Shown here: positions 14,234 through 14,240 of the stretch, in pieces
How positions within the stretch are numbered: the stretch's first letter is position 1
Layout: each line of letters begins with the position of its first letter
Assembly (NCBI GenBank): GCA_938039195.1
Contig: CALHVK010000040.1
Location: 1 to 14,240, forward strand
DNA length: 14,240 nucleotides
Direction: 5' to 3'
From: an uncultured Carnobacteriaceae bacterium
GTDB lineage: Bacteria > Bacillota > Bacilli > Lactobacillales > Aerococcaceae
Made by a program: the position numbers and the translations under genes
The notes under the pieces: generated by a model
Seen by the model: the letters and a program-made list of their open reading frames with translations, nothing else
What the model was told of the DNA's origin: nothing
The model's database searches: none

Positions 14234-14240
14234 TTCGTTT

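Noticed and set aside
1..14240. CRISPR array, insertion sequence, prophage or defence system
   Set aside because: No spaced direct repeats, transposase, integrase or defence-type domains are visible in any frame. The genes are housekeeping or surface-related.

Overview
The window looks like chromosomal DNA from a low-GC Gram-positive bacterium of the Lactobacillales. The evidence is strong AGGAGG-type ribosome binding sites, AT-rich codon use, a tRNA-Thr T-box riboswitch before thrS, and the firmicute replication block nrdR-dnaB-dnaI followed by thrS. A cysteine-free DnaI and a long-insert cyclophilin point to Lactobacillales rather than Bacillaceae. The family (Carnobacteriaceae, Aerococcaceae or similar) cannot be fixed from the sequence alone. 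This is an ordinary housekeeping region. I see no CRISPR array, insertion sequence, prophage, defence cassette or clear undescribed system.

Layout: (1) 1-3251, plus strand: two tandem YfhO-family polytopic membrane proteins, the first cut by the window edge. They end at a double hairpin (3257-3332) that separates them from converging genes. (2) 3339-5470, minus strand: a DUF212/YuiD-type membrane phosphatase-like protein followed 13 bases later by a YumC-type ferredoxin-NADP+ reductase, then a terminator, then a separately promoted PgpA/YutG-like gene. (3) 5590-8079, plus strand: a divergently promoted operon of cyclophilin peptidyl-prolyl isomerase, S1-domain RNA-binding protein (YugI/CvfD type) and glucose-6-phosphate isomerase, closed by a terminator. 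(4) 8171-11676, plus strand: coaE, then nrdR-dnaB-dnaI with a good promoter placed at the end of coaE. (5) 11687-13997: promoter, T-box leader, thrS and terminator. (6) 13998-14240: no convincing gene. It holds a weak 44-codon ORF, a piece resembling a tRNA 3' end, and a strong hairpin that probably terminates a gene entering from the right on the minus strand.

How the genes fit together: block 4 couples control of deoxynucleotide synthesis (NrdR) to loading of the replicative helicase (DnaB and DnaI), with CoA synthesis (CoaE) next door. thrS senses uncharged tRNA-Thr through its T-box. The YfhO pair probably decorates cell-surface polymers. Block 2 combines redox supply and possible phospholipid metabolism. 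Three start codons differ from the longest-ORF choice because of Shine-Dalgarno position or promoter placement: dnaI (TTG 10753), nrdR (ATG 8813) and the cyclophilin (ATG 5670). The DUF212 gene is also best started at ATG 5470, because its promoter lies over the upstream TTG.
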